The notes beneath the pieces were generated by a model. That model worked only from the letters and a program-made list of their open reading frames with translations. It had not been told where the DNA came from and did not search any database. Positions 35,201 through 42,129 of a stretch of DNA of 64,000 nt are shown here, in pieces (positions within the stretch are counted from its first letter, which is position 1; each line of letters starts with the position of its first letter). Source of the stretch: Chloroflexota bacterium (GTDB lineage Bacteria; Chloroflexota; Anaerolineae; Anaerolineales; Villigracilaceae); the NCBI GenBank assembly GCA_016195815.1, contig JACPYX010000018.1:62001-126000 (forward strand). Direction: 5' to 3'. The translations under genes and the position numbers were made by a program.

Positions 35201-35470
35201 GTTGAAACCGTGCAGGGCAAAGTGAAATTTACCCAGGGTGTGCGCCCCGGTGTAGCCCTCGTCTCGTTCCACTTCGGCCACTGGGCCTATGGCGCCCGCG
35301 ATGTGATTGTGGATGGAACGCTGATCAAAGGCGATCCTCGCCGGGCTGGCGGTCTCTGCTCGAATCCACTGATGCTGCTCGATGAAGGAACGAAGACCAC
35401 TTGTCTGACCGATCCCATCGGCGGCTCCGCCTCATTCTATGACACGAAAGTGAAAGTAGAGAAAGTGTAA
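32243..35470 (+). CDS. ttrA: TAT-exported molybdopterin oxidoreductase catalytic subunit (TtrA/PsrA group)
   Basis: 1075 residues. A twin-arginine signal, SRRDFLKISG (residues 12-21), is followed by the N-terminal cluster site CLQCNTQCALK with the fourth Cys in KFCPKGQ. Cys269 (HTAICELSHH) stands where PSR-type enzymes place the molybdenum ligand; this alignment is my inference. Length, B-C-A gene order and NrfD partner fit tetrathionate reductase, with selenate reductase (SrdA) or respiratory arsenate enzymes as alternatives. The adjacent arsenic genes keep those open. The enzyme acts outside the cytoplasmic membrane in anaerobic respiration. A tatA-like gene follows. Confidence 0.88.
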   Translation: MNTKQPENCQISRRDFLKISGAVGAGAAFLGALPKAQRALAQNASPTSYPFSKPENIIYSACLQCNTQCALKAKIQDGILVKADGNPYSPNTMLPPISYDTPLTDAVFLDGKFCPKGQANIQMQYDPYRIVKVLKRAGARGSNKWQVIPFEQAINEIVNGGKLFADLGEDRVVPGFKDVAVTTDAKVISAIAADAAAVAGGKLKLDEFKSKHSDHLDLLIDPDHPDLGVKNNQFVFLAGRIEPGRNDFAKRFTLNSLGSVNWYDHTAICELSHHIAYTYTTAQYSGGKWATGPNHMKPDTLNAEFVIFWGTSPFEANFGPTIMTEAVTKSMVERNFKFAVVDPRLSKTAAKGWWIPMLPGGDLPLALGMLRWMLDNQRYDAKFLANANKGAAVAAGEKSWTNSTWLVKVDDKGHAGALLRGTDLKLVEKVDTTDAATNKTTSSWNTPDGQSFTLDPFIALVGGAPTLVDPTNDKTSVIGDLFVDTALDTFKVKSGLQILLDEVSAQTVEEWAQTAGVDVQTLTALAQEFTSHGKKAAIEFYRGAVQHTNGYYTAQAIIALNLLVGNMDWKGGLSAGGGAWNGIGNKDKPFDLSADHPGKIGAYGIKLTREGSTYEKTTLFQAYPAPRPFYPYTSNIYQEVIPAAYAEYPYPIKILWLHKGTPALATPAGTEQIKMLMDTDKFPLFIADDIVIAETSMYADYLFPDVTSVERWAFIGSPPPEPTKTIRVRQPVVAPLTEIVTVDGAEMPISMEAIMLAVGKALALPGIGKGGFDKHGDFNRPEDYYLRAVANIAFGDAKDGADAAPEADDAELELFRQARRHLPAVVFDEARWQAAVGDEIWRKTVYVLNRGGRFEDSSKAYSGNFVGHPYARQLNLYIEPVATGKDSITGQSFVGVAHYEPIRNSTGTPVDDKDYPVYLITYKEVVGTQTRTISNYWTQGGMGVLPVNSVLMNPKDGEALGLGEGELVKFASRTNPNGTYDLGNGQVETVQGKVKFTQGVRPGVALVSFHFGHWAYGARDVIVDGTLIKGDPRRAGGLCSNPLMLLDEGTKTTCLTDPIGGSASFYDTKVKVEKV

Positions 35471-35479
35471 GCTTTTCTT

Positions 35480-35524
35480 CTCACCTCAACCCCTCTCCTA
35501 ATGGGAGAGGGGCAAGGGGTGAGG
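35480..35524. repeat. Palindromic intergenic repeat, possible terminator
   Basis: CTCACC...CCCCTCTCC-TAAT-GGGAGAGGGG...GGGGTGAG forms a long two-part hairpin between ttrA and tatA. Similar text (CCCCTCTCCTGAC with GTCAGGAGAGAGG) is found in the 3' end of the histidine kinase gene near 41145-41255, so it looks like a dispersed element. Confidence 0.65.
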
Positions 35525-35537
35525 GATTGGAGTAAAC

Positions 35538-35699
35538 ATGTTTCGACTTGGCCCTACAGAACTCACCATCATTCTCGTGATAGTTCTCCTGCTCTTCGGC
35601 GTCGGGCGGATCGGCAAAATCGCGAGCGAACTCGGCTCCGGCTTGCGCGCCTTCAAATCCAGCCTCAACGGCGAATCCGAAGAAAAAAAGCAAGACTGA
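35538..35699 (+). CDS. tatA: Small TatA/TatE-type protein translocase subunit
   Basis: 53 residues and easily missed because of size. A single N-terminal helix, ELTIILVIVLLLFGVGRIG, is followed by the amphipathic helix IASELGSGLRAFKSSL and a charged end (EESEEKK-like), the TatA plan with the FG hinge. It starts with ATG 35538 after GGATTGGAGTAAAC. Placement directly behind the TAT-dependent molybdoenzyme suggests it is dedicated to exporting that enzyme. No tatC is in the window, so it must use one encoded elsewhere. Confidence 0.85.
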   Translation: MFRLGPTELTIILVIVLLLFGVGRIGKIASELGSGLRAFKSSLNGESEEKKQD

Positions 35700-35730
35700 C
35701 TGATCACTGAACACAGACAACTGAATACTA

Positions 35731-35858
35731 AAACTCCGAAGCCTGCCTGCCTAAACATCCCTGCATGGCAACAGGCCGATCACAACCGTGATCCACGGAT
35801 AAAGCGGAAACGCTCTATCTCCCCGCATTTGGAAAGGAGACCAATCGCATGTTTTGTG
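35731..35858 (+). ncRNA. Candidate molybdenum/tungsten-cofactor riboswitch
   Basis: Structured leader before the FmdE-moaD-tauE-moaA genes. Visible parts: CTCCGAAGCC, GCATGGCAACAGGC, a perfect GATCAC-AACC-GTGATC hairpin, a GATA/AGCG stem capped by the GNRA loop GAAA, TCTCC pairing with GGAGA, and CCAATCGCATG. These order-preserved blocks fit what I recall of the Moco RNA motif (Rfam RF01055), and the downstream genes are Moco biosynthesis genes. An intrinsic terminator follows directly. My recall of the consensus is partial, so class assignment is tentative; presence of a structured regulatory leader is firmer. Confidence 0.55.
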
Positions 35859-35859
35859 A

Positions 35860-35890
35860 GGCTGTCTCTTTTCCATGAGACAGCCTTTTT
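35860..35890 (+). terminator. Terminator following the putative Moco riboswitch
   Basis: GGCTGTCTC pairs with GAGACAGCC around TTTTCCAT and is followed by TTTTT. It lies about 100 nt before the FmdE-like start codon, so it either attenuates the operon or ends the upstream transcript. Confidence 0.85.
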
Positions 35891-35892
35891 GT

Positions 35893-35976
35893 ATGTCATT
35901 GCGAGACGGCGTTCTTCCGTCGAAGCAATTTCCTTTTGTGCGAGGAGTCTGCTTCGCCATAGGCTCGCAGTGACAT
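35893..35976. repeat. Palindrome-ended repeat element (about 84 bp)
   Basis: Ends ATGTCATTGCGAG and CTCGCAGTGACAT are inverted copies with one mismatch. The interior is GC-rich with partial symmetry. This type of 'TGTCATTGCGAG' element is a common dispersed repeat in environmental bacterial genomes; only one copy was seen in this window. Confidence 0.6.
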
Positions 35977-35992
35977 GTGAGGAAAATCGCCC

Positions 35993-36610
35993 ATGAACAT
36001 CCAACCTCTCCTTGAAAAATCCTCCCGCGGCCACTCCCATCTCTGCCCGCGACAAATCCTCGGCGTCCGCATCGGACTCGCTGGGGCCTGCTCACTAAAC
36101 CTTGAGCCGAATCGCGCCGACAAGCGCCTGCTCATCGTCTCCGAAACAGACGGCTGCTTCGCGGACGGTCTCTCCGCCGCGACAGGCTGCGCGGTCGGTC
36201 ATCGCACCCTGCGCGTGGAAGATTACGGCAAAGTCGCCGCAACGTTCGTTGATGTGAAAACAGCCCGCGCCGTTCGCGTCGCGCCCGTTTTGGATATTCG
36301 ACAACGCGCTTATGCCTATGCTCCCAATGAATCGCGTCACTATTTCGCGCAAATGCAAGCCTATCAGATCATGCCCGCTGACGAAATGTTCTCCATCAGC
36401 GAAGTGCAGCTTGCCGCGCCCATCGAAGCCATCGTCTCGCGTCCCGGCCTGCGCGTGGACTGCGATGTGTGCGGCGAGGAGATCATGAACGAACGCGAAG
36501 TCCATCAAAACGGACTGACCCTCTGCCGCGCCTGCGCGCTCGGCGGCTATTATCATGTGGGACAAAACGCCATTTTGTCCTGCGCCATCCAACAGGAAGC
36601 CGCGCTATGA
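35993..36610 (+). CDS. FmdE/FwdE-like protein with C-terminal zinc ribbon
   Basis: 205 residues. The N-terminal FmdE domain (formylmethanofuran dehydrogenase subunit E family) has GHSHLCPRQILGVRIGLAG and FADGLSAATGCAVGHRT. The C-terminal ribbon has CDVCGEEI and CRACALG. In bacteria these proteins accompany molybdo- or tungsto-enzyme genes and are thought to help metal or cofactor handling; the exact role is unknown. The ATG follows GAGGAAAATC. The stop overlaps the moaD start by four bases. Confidence 0.85.
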   Translation: MNIQPLLEKSSRGHSHLCPRQILGVRIGLAGACSLNLEPNRADKRLLIVSETDGCFADGLSAATGCAVGHRTLRVEDYGKVAATFVDVKTARAVRVAPVLDIRQRAYAYAPNESRHYFAQMQAYQIMPADEMFSISEVQLAAPIEAIVSRPGLRVDCDVCGEEIMNEREVHQNGLTLCRACALGGYYHVGQNAILSCAIQQEAAL

Positions 36611-36855
36611 ACCTCGATGTCAAACTCTTCGCCACCCTCAAAGACAGGGCGCAGGCCAGTCGCCTCGCGCTCGAACTCAAACAGGAACAACCCCGCGTAC
36701 AAGATCTGCTCGCCGAAATCGTCGTGCAAAAACCTGTTCTCGAATCGTCCATGAAATCGGTGCTGGTCGCGGTCAACAAGGAATTTGCCTTCCCCGAACA
36801 AATCCTTGCGCCGGATGATGATATTGCCCTCTTCCCACCCGTGAGCGGAGGCTAA
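36607..36855 (+). CDS. moaD: Molybdopterin synthase sulfur carrier subunit MoaD-like
   Basis: 82-residue ubiquitin-fold sulfur carrier ending in the obligatory Gly-Gly (FPPVSGG). After adenylation and sulfuration of the C-terminus it donates sulfur to cyclic pyranopterin in Moco synthesis. MNLDVKLFATLKDRAQ is the usual start. The frame is open farther upstream to 36469, but the ATG at 36607 overlaps the FmdE-like stop and gives the family length. It is translationally coupled to the gene before. Confidence 0.9.
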   Translation: MNLDVKLFATLKDRAQASRLALELKQEQPRVQDLLAEIVVQKPVLESSMKSVLVAVNKEFAFPEQILAPDDDIALFPPVSGG

Positions 36856-36862
36856 TTTCCGC

Positions 36863-37675
36863 ATGTCGCTTTTATTCGTACTTGTTCCCCTCATCGCCTT
36901 TCTCTATGCCAGCGTCGGCTTTGGCGGTGCGACCGGCTACCTGGCTGCCATGAGTTTTTTCGGCATCCAGCCGCAGGTCATGGTAAGCACCGCGCTTCTG
37001 CTCAATATTCTCGTGGCGGGCATTTCGTTTGCGTCCTTTTACCGCGCGGGACACCTGCGTCGCGCTCTGTTATTTCCATTCATCCTCGCCTCCGTCCCCG
37101 CCGCGTTCATCGGCGGCTCCTTCAAACTCAGCGACCAGGCGTATTCCATCATTCTCTACACCGTGCTGACCTTCGTCGCCATCCGCCTGCTGTTTTTTTC
37201 CAAAACCATCGAAACGCAAAACGGAACACGGGGCTCGATACCCGAAGAACGCTACTCGACCACCAAACACGCAACACGCAACACGGAACTCGCAGCACAC
37301 AACGCACCCCATTTTTCTCTCGCGCTCCTCATCGGCTTCCTCATCGGCCTGCTCTCCGGCGTGGTCGGCATCGGCGGCGGGATCTTCCTCTCGCCCGTCA
37401 TCATCTTTGCGCGTTGGGGAACACCCAAACAAGCCGCGGCTGTCTCTGCCGCGTTCATTGTGCTAAATTCGTTCAGCGGTTTGATAGGACGCTTGGCTGG
37501 CGGAACCTTCCAACTGGACACCTTCAGCCTGGCGCTAATTCCGTTCGGCTTGCTCGGCGCGCTGATGGGCAGTTGGTTCGGCGCGCGGCAATTGAGCAGT
37601 CTCAACCTGCGCCGCGCGCTGGGCGTCGTCATGTCGTTCGCCGTCACAAATTTCTGGTGGACGCTTTTCAAATAA
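36863..37675 (+). CDS. TauE/SafE-family membrane permease
   Basis: 270-residue sulfite/sulfonate/organic-anion exporter-like permease with eight expected helices in two repeats. Repeat signatures are GFGGATGYLAAMSFFGI and VVGIGGGIFLSPVIIF. It lies 7 bp after moaD and 1 bp before moaA, so it may export sulfite or another oxyanion linked to the neighbouring molybdoenzyme. The central cytoplasmic loop (residues about 115-148) is low-complexity (TKHATRNTELAAHN) and encoded by a CACGCAACACG-type repeat, unlike the rest. Confidence 0.85.
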   Translation: MSLLFVLVPLIAFLYASVGFGGATGYLAAMSFFGIQPQVMVSTALLLNILVAGISFASFYRAGHLRRALLFPFILASVPAAFIGGSFKLSDQAYSIILYTVLTFVAIRLLFFSKTIETQNGTRGSIPEERYSTTKHATRNTELAAHNAPHFSLALLIGFLIGLLSGVVGIGGGIFLSPVIIFARWGTPKQAAAVSAAFIVLNSFSGLIGRLAGGTFQLDTFSLALIPFGLLGALMGSWFGARQLSSLNLRRALGVVMSFAVTNFWWTLFK

Positions 37676-37676
37676 C

Positions 37677-38666
37677 ATGTTCATTGATCCTTTTGGCCGC
37701 GCCGTCACCTATCTTCGCATCTCGCTCACCGATCGCTGTAACCTGCGCTGCGTCTATTGCATGCCGAAGGAAGGCTTGCAATGGCAGCCGCGCGCCGATC
37801 AACTGTCAGTGGAGGAAATCGCTCGTGTCGTGGAAACAGCCGCACAGGGCGGAGTGAAGCGTATTCGTCTAACGGGTGGTGAACCGTTGGTGCATCCGCA
37901 TATTGTTGAAATTGTGCGCCGCATCGCATCCATCCAAAATATCGAAGAAGTGAGTCTGACAACGAATGCGATGTTGTTGGAACGACTCGCCCAACCGCTT
38001 GCGAGCGCGGGACTCAAACGCGTCAACATCAGTCTCGATTCTCTGGATCGCGACAAATTCAGACGCATCACGCGTGGGGGAGAAATTGACCGCGTCTGGC
38101 GCGGGATCGCCGCCGCCGAACGAGCGCATCTCGCGCCGCTCAAGCTGAATACCGTTATCGTGCGCGGCCTCAACGCGGACGAATTGCCTGCGCTGACGCG
38201 TCTGACCATTGAAAATGACTGGCACGTACGCTTCATCGAACTCATGCCGATCGGCAACGCGCAGGATTGGGGCGAAGGCTTCCCCGCGCCTGATGAAAGG
38301 TATGTGCCCGTGCAGGAAATGCGCTCTCAACTTTCAATGTTCAACCTTCAACCCGAAAATGCCCCAATTGGTAATGGCCCCGCGCGGACATTCCGCATCC
38401 CCGGCGCGCCTGGCACAGTTGGCTTCATCTCGCCGCTTGGCGAACATTTCTGCCAGAATTGCAATCGTCTGCGCCTGACCTCCGACGGGAAATTGCGCTC
38501 GTGTCTGGTTGTCCCAAATGAAGTTTCCCTGCGTGGCGCGCTGCAAAGCGGAAAACCGCTCGAAGAATTTTTCCGGCAAGCCATCACGCAAAAACCCGAA
38601 CATCACAACATGCTCGCCGCGACGCCTGCCGATTCACAGCGCGGCATGAGTCAGATCGGTGGATGA
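37677..38666 (+). CDS. moaA: GTP 3',8-cyclase
   Basis: 329-residue radical-SAM enzyme that converts GTP to 3',8-cyclo-GTP, the first step of Moco synthesis. The radical-SAM cluster motif is SLTDRCNLRCVYCMP (CxxxCxxC), followed by RLTGGEPLV. The C-terminal substrate cluster cysteines are FCQNCNRLRLTSDGKLRSCL. The gene ends normally but lacks the usual terminal Gly-Gly; the tail is RGMSQIGG, so a GG is in fact present. It is the last gene of the FmdE-moaD-tauE-moaA unit. Confidence 0.95.
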   Translation: MFIDPFGRAVTYLRISLTDRCNLRCVYCMPKEGLQWQPRADQLSVEEIARVVETAAQGGVKRIRLTGGEPLVHPHIVEIVRRIASIQNIEEVSLTTNAMLLERLAQPLASAGLKRVNISLDSLDRDKFRRITRGGEIDRVWRGIAAAERAHLAPLKLNTVIVRGLNADELPALTRLTIENDWHVRFIELMPIGNAQDWGEGFPAPDERYVPVQEMRSQLSMFNLQPENAPIGNGPARTFRIPGAPGTVGFISPLGEHFCQNCNRLRLTSDGKLRSCLVVPNEVSLRGALQSGKPLEEFFRQAITQKPEHHNMLAATPADSQRGMSQIGG

Positions 38667-38819
38667 TGATCAGTGATTGGTGGTCGTCTTCAGTTTGGTA
38701 ATCAAGCGGCGAGTGATGCACGTTCCCTGGCTGCATGTCCACCTGTGTACTTTTCCATGATATTCATCACTGGACATTCATTATCCAATTTGCTACATTC
38801 ACTGAGGAAAAGGATTGCC

Positions 38820-39740
38820 ATGAAGAAAATCATTCTTCTGTTAACCACCGTTCTACTTGCCGCGTGTTCTGTTGTTCCCGAATCCAAAGTGGCAGGCAAG
38901 GTTGACCTGGACAACCTCCAGCCCCTGCCCACGCCCGAAAGATATGATGCCGTCCCCTTGCGCGTGGCGGTCGCCGCGGTGATCTCACCCAAAGGCACGG
39001 TCGAATCCTACGCCCCATTTCTAAAATATCTCGAACGCAAACTCAACCGCCCCATTGAACTTGTCCAACGCCGCACCTATCTTGAAATCAACGATCTGAT
39101 CGAACATGGCGAAGTGGACCTCGCCTTCGTCTGCACCAGCGCCTACGTGCAGGGACAGGCCGCCTTCGGCATGGAATTGCTCGTCGCTCCGCAGGTGAAT
39201 GGCCGCACAACGTACAATTCCGTGCTGATCGTGCCGGCCGATAGCAAAGCCCAAAGCATGGCAGACTTGCGCGGAAAAAATTTCGCGTTCACCGATCCGA
39301 TCTCGTTGACGGGGCGTGTCTATCCCACCTACCTGGTTGAGCAACTCGGTTCCACGCCCGAACAATTCTTCGCACGCGCCTTCTTCACCTACGGCCACGA
39401 CGAAGCCATCCGCGCGGTGGCAAACAAACTGGCAGATGGAGCCGCAGTTGACTCGCTCGTGTACGAATATGCCGTGGAGCGCGATCCATCGCTTGTGGAG
39501 AAAATCAAAATCATCCACAGCTCACCTGATTTCGGCATCCCGCCCGTCGTTGTTAGTCCGTACATCCGCCCGCAGGTCAAAGAGGAATTGCGGGCGCTGT
39601 TCCTGGGCATGGGAGACGATCCGGCCGCGCAGGCAGCGTTGTCTACCATTGGGGTTGACCGCTTCGTGCTGATCGACGATGGCGCGTACGACAGCGCACG
39701 CGCCCTGGTGGACAATACCCACATGCCTCAAACGCCATGA
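38820..39740 (+). CDS. PhnD-like substrate-binding lipoprotein (AioX/TtrS-sensor type)
   Basis: 306-residue exported lipoprotein with lipobox LLAAC (residues 12-16). A type II periplasmic binding domain of the PhnD family follows: LRVAVAAVISPKGTVESYAPFLKYLE, VDLAFVCTSAYVQG, LRGKNFAFTDPISLTG, and FFTYGHDEAIRAV. No permease or ATPase accompanies it. The next two genes are a kinase and regulator overlapping by four bases each, so it acts as a sensor, as AioX does for arsenite and the TtrS periplasmic domain for tetrathionate. ATG at 38820 follows GAGGAAAAGGATTGCC; upstream frame is not coding-like. Confidence 0.88.
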   Translation: MKKIILLLTTVLLAACSVVPESKVAGKVDLDNLQPLPTPERYDAVPLRVAVAAVISPKGTVESYAPFLKYLERKLNRPIELVQRRTYLEINDLIEHGEVDLAFVCTSAYVQGQAAFGMELLVAPQVNGRTTYNSVLIVPADSKAQSMADLRGKNFAFTDPISLTGRVYPTYLVEQLGSTPEQFFARAFFTYGHDEAIRAVANKLADGAAVDSLVYEYAVERDPSLVEKIKIIHSSPDFGIPPVVVSPYIRPQVKEELRALFLGMGDDPAAQAALSTIGVDRFVLIDDGAYDSARALVDNTHMPQTP

Positions 39741-41263
39741 CACTTCAAACATGGATTCGCCGCTTTTGGGATTTCGCAGGCGCGGTCAGCGTTCGCACCA
39801 AAATCCTCGGCATCGTGTTGGGATTCATCATCCTGCTTGGCGTAGGCGTCACGGTTCAAGCGCGCTATGCCCTGGCTGCCACCATGACCGCGCAGTTGGA
39901 GGAACAAAGCGTTTCGGTCTCGCGGGACCTCGCAGCGCGCGCCACCGATCCGATCCTGCTCAACGACCTCCTGCGTCTGCAGGATCTCTTGAACGAAACA
40001 CTCACCAACGATCCCAATGTACGTTATGCCTTTCTCGTTGACCCGCGCAACCAGGTAATTGCCAGCACCTTCGAAGGCGGCTTTCCGCTCGATCTCCTCT
40101 CACTCAACCCCGCCCAGCCAAACAAACATCATCGAACGGTTTTGATCCAGACCGATGAAGGTCTGGTGTGGGACACGGCCGTGCCAATCCTCGATGGAAA
40201 AATCGGTTCGGCGCGTATCGGACTTTCAGATACCTCCATGCAAGCGGCTTTATCCACGCTGACGGCGCAGCTGTTTCTCACCATCCTGCTTGTCTCGGCA
40301 ACCGGAATTTTGGTCGCAGTGTTTCTCACCTGGGTTCTCACCCGCCCGATCCTCGCGCTGGTCAACGCGACGAAATCGGTCGCCAAAGGGGACTTCACAC
40401 CGCGCGTCCCGCGCTGGGCAAACGATGAGATCGGTGACCTTGCCGATGCGTTCAATATGATGACCGAAGAATTGGCGCGTACCGATGAACTGCGCCGCGA
40501 GCGTGAAGCTTTGCGACGCCAACTGCTTGAAAAAGTGATCTCGACCCAGGAAGATGAACGCCGTCGCATCGCGCGAGAACTGCACGACTCTACATCTCAG
40601 AATCTCACTTCCTTGATCGTCGGCTTGCGGATCATGGAAACTTATTGTGCTCACTGCGAGGCGCAGGGCAATGCAACTGATTTGCGCAAGGTTGCCTCAA
40701 CAACCCTGGATGAAGTCCACGACCTGTCCATGCGCCTGCGTCCGCGCGTCCTCGACGATCTCGGTCTTGCTGCCGCGCTGGAACGCCTGGCGCATGAATG
40801 GCAGGCGCGTTTCAAGATCCCTGTTGATATTGCGATTCAACTGAATGAACGATTGCCAGGCGATGTGGAAACTGCAATCTATCGCATTGTGCAAGAAACC
40901 TTGACCAATGTTGCCCGCCACGCACAGGCGAAATCTGCCAGTATTTTCGTCGAGCGGCGCGGCGATATCGTCCGCGCGATTGTGGAAGATGATGGTATCG
41001 GTTTTGATGTGAACACGAACCACGGCGAACGACATCTTGGTTTGCTGGGTATGTGCGAACGCGCCGAGTTGTTGAATGGGACTCTAACTATAGAGTCCGC
41101 GCCTGAACATGGCACGAGCGTGCTCATTGAAATCCCGCTCCATTCCCCTCTCCTGACTATCGGGACTACCCTGGCATCGCCCGTCAAGGCAGGTGTAGTG
41201 AGCGGAGCGACTGCAAGGAGCAAAGTCGAAGGGTCAGGAGAGAGGCCGGGGGTGAAGTCATGA
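39737..41263 (+). CDS. NarX/LiaS-type sensor histidine kinase
   Basis: 508 residues. TM1 at about 28-48, an extracytoplasmic sensor region to about 175, TM2 about 177-200, HAMP (ALVNATKSVAKGDF) to about 250, then HisKA_3 with phosphoacceptor His in RIARELHDSTSQN and HATPase motifs YRIVQETLTNVARHA (N box) and VEDDGIGFD (G1). It is paired with the PhnD-like lipoprotein and NarL-type regulator in an overlapping operon. The last 40 residues, after LIEIPL, are encoded by a repeat-like sequence (CCCCTCTCCTGAC ... GTCAGGAGAGAGG) and are probably an accidental tail. Confidence 0.92.
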   Translation: MTLQTWIRRFWDFAGAVSVRTKILGIVLGFIILLGVGVTVQARYALAATMTAQLEEQSVSVSRDLAARATDPILLNDLLRLQDLLNETLTNDPNVRYAFLVDPRNQVIASTFEGGFPLDLLSLNPAQPNKHHRTVLIQTDEGLVWDTAVPILDGKIGSARIGLSDTSMQAALSTLTAQLFLTILLVSATGILVAVFLTWVLTRPILALVNATKSVAKGDFTPRVPRWANDEIGDLADAFNMMTEELARTDELRREREALRRQLLEKVISTQEDERRRIARELHDSTSQNLTSLIVGLRIMETYCAHCEAQGNATDLRKVASTTLDEVHDLSMRLRPRVLDDLGLAAALERLAHEWQARFKIPVDIAIQLNERLPGDVETAIYRIVQETLTNVARHAQAKSASIFVERRGDIVRAIVEDDGIGFDVNTNHGERHLGLLGMCERAELLNGTLTIESAPEHGTSVLIEIPLHSPLLTIGTTLASPVKAGVVSGATARSKVEGSGERPGVKS

Positions 41264-41913
41264 CTACCAGCGTCCTCCTGGCCGATGATCATGCTGTCTT
41301 GCGTTCTGGTTTGCGACTCCTGCTTACCAGTCAGAGCGAATACGAAGTTATCGGCGAAGCCTCCAGCGGAACAGAAACCCTCTCTCTCGCTGAGAAACTG
41401 CAACCTGACTTGATACTACTTGATCTAAGCATGCCCGCACTGAGTGGCTTGGATGCCCTTCCCACTTTGCGGAAACTGGTTCCATCCGCGCGCATCCTCA
41501 TCCTCACCATGCACGACGATCCGCAATATTTGCGTCAGGCGCTCAAGTACGGAGCAAGCGGATACGTGCTCAAGAAAGCCGCTGATGCTGAACTCCTCTC
41601 AGCCATGCGCGCCGTCTTGCGCGGCGAAGTGTACGTCCACCCTTCGATGACGCGCATCCTGCTGGAAGACCTGCTTCCGGAATCGCAATCTGCTGAGAAA
41701 GAAGATACTTGGGACAGTTTAAGTGAACGTGAAAAAGAGGTGCTCAAAATGGTGGCGCTTGGTCACACCAGTGCCGAGATTGCAGATCAGCTTAGCTTAA
41801 GTGCGAAGACGATTGAGACTTATCGAGCACGCGGTTTGGAAAAACTGGGTTTGCGAACGCGCGCGGCATTGGTGAAGTTTGCATTACAAGAGGGCCTGAT
41901 TAAGAGGGATTAA
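41260..41913 (+). CDS. NarL/LiaR-type response regulator
   Basis: 217 residues. The receiver domain is complete: acidic ADDHAVLR, phosphoacceptor Asp in LILLDLSMPA, Thr in LILTMHD and Lys in YVLKKAA. The LuxR-type HTH is LSEREKEVLKMVALGHTSAEIADQLSLSAKTIETYRARG. It overlaps the kinase by four bases (ATGA). Likely targets are the ttrBCA-like and Moco genes upstream; the inverted repeats before ttrB are candidate binding sites. That link is inference. Confidence 0.93.
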   Translation: MTTSVLLADDHAVLRSGLRLLLTSQSEYEVIGEASSGTETLSLAEKLQPDLILLDLSMPALSGLDALPTLRKLVPSARILILTMHDDPQYLRQALKYGASGYVLKKAADAELLSAMRAVLRGEVYVHPSMTRILLEDLLPESQSAEKEDTWDSLSEREKEVLKMVALGHTSAEIADQLSLSAKTIETYRARGLEKLGLRTRAALVKFALQEGLIKRD

Positions 41914-41929
41914 GGTTTGCAAATCGTAA

Positions 41930-42092
41930 CAAGGCTCGCAAGTCATGGACCATATTCTCGAACACGCCTGCTGTAATCCAACCTTGGATTGTTGACACAC
42001 GGTGTACCATGGTGGCAGATCGTTTGGCATCATCCACCATTGTGCGCCTGTGCAGATAATCCAACGCAGACCATTGAACACCGCTCGGGTAT
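41930..42092 (-). pseudogene. IS5-family-like transposase fragment with frameshift
   Basis: The minus strand reads VFNGLRWIICTGAQWWMMPNDLPPW in one frame and, after a frameshift, GVFENMVHDLRALLRFA in another. This is the conserved N-terminal block of IS5/IS4-like transposases ('FNGLRWI.RTGA.WRMMPNDLPPW...GVFE.MVHDLR.LLR'). Both ends are missing and no terminal inverted repeats were seen. Confidence 0.75.
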
Positions 42093-42129
42093 GGTTTTCT
42101 GCCTAACCATGAAATCAATACAAAACTTG

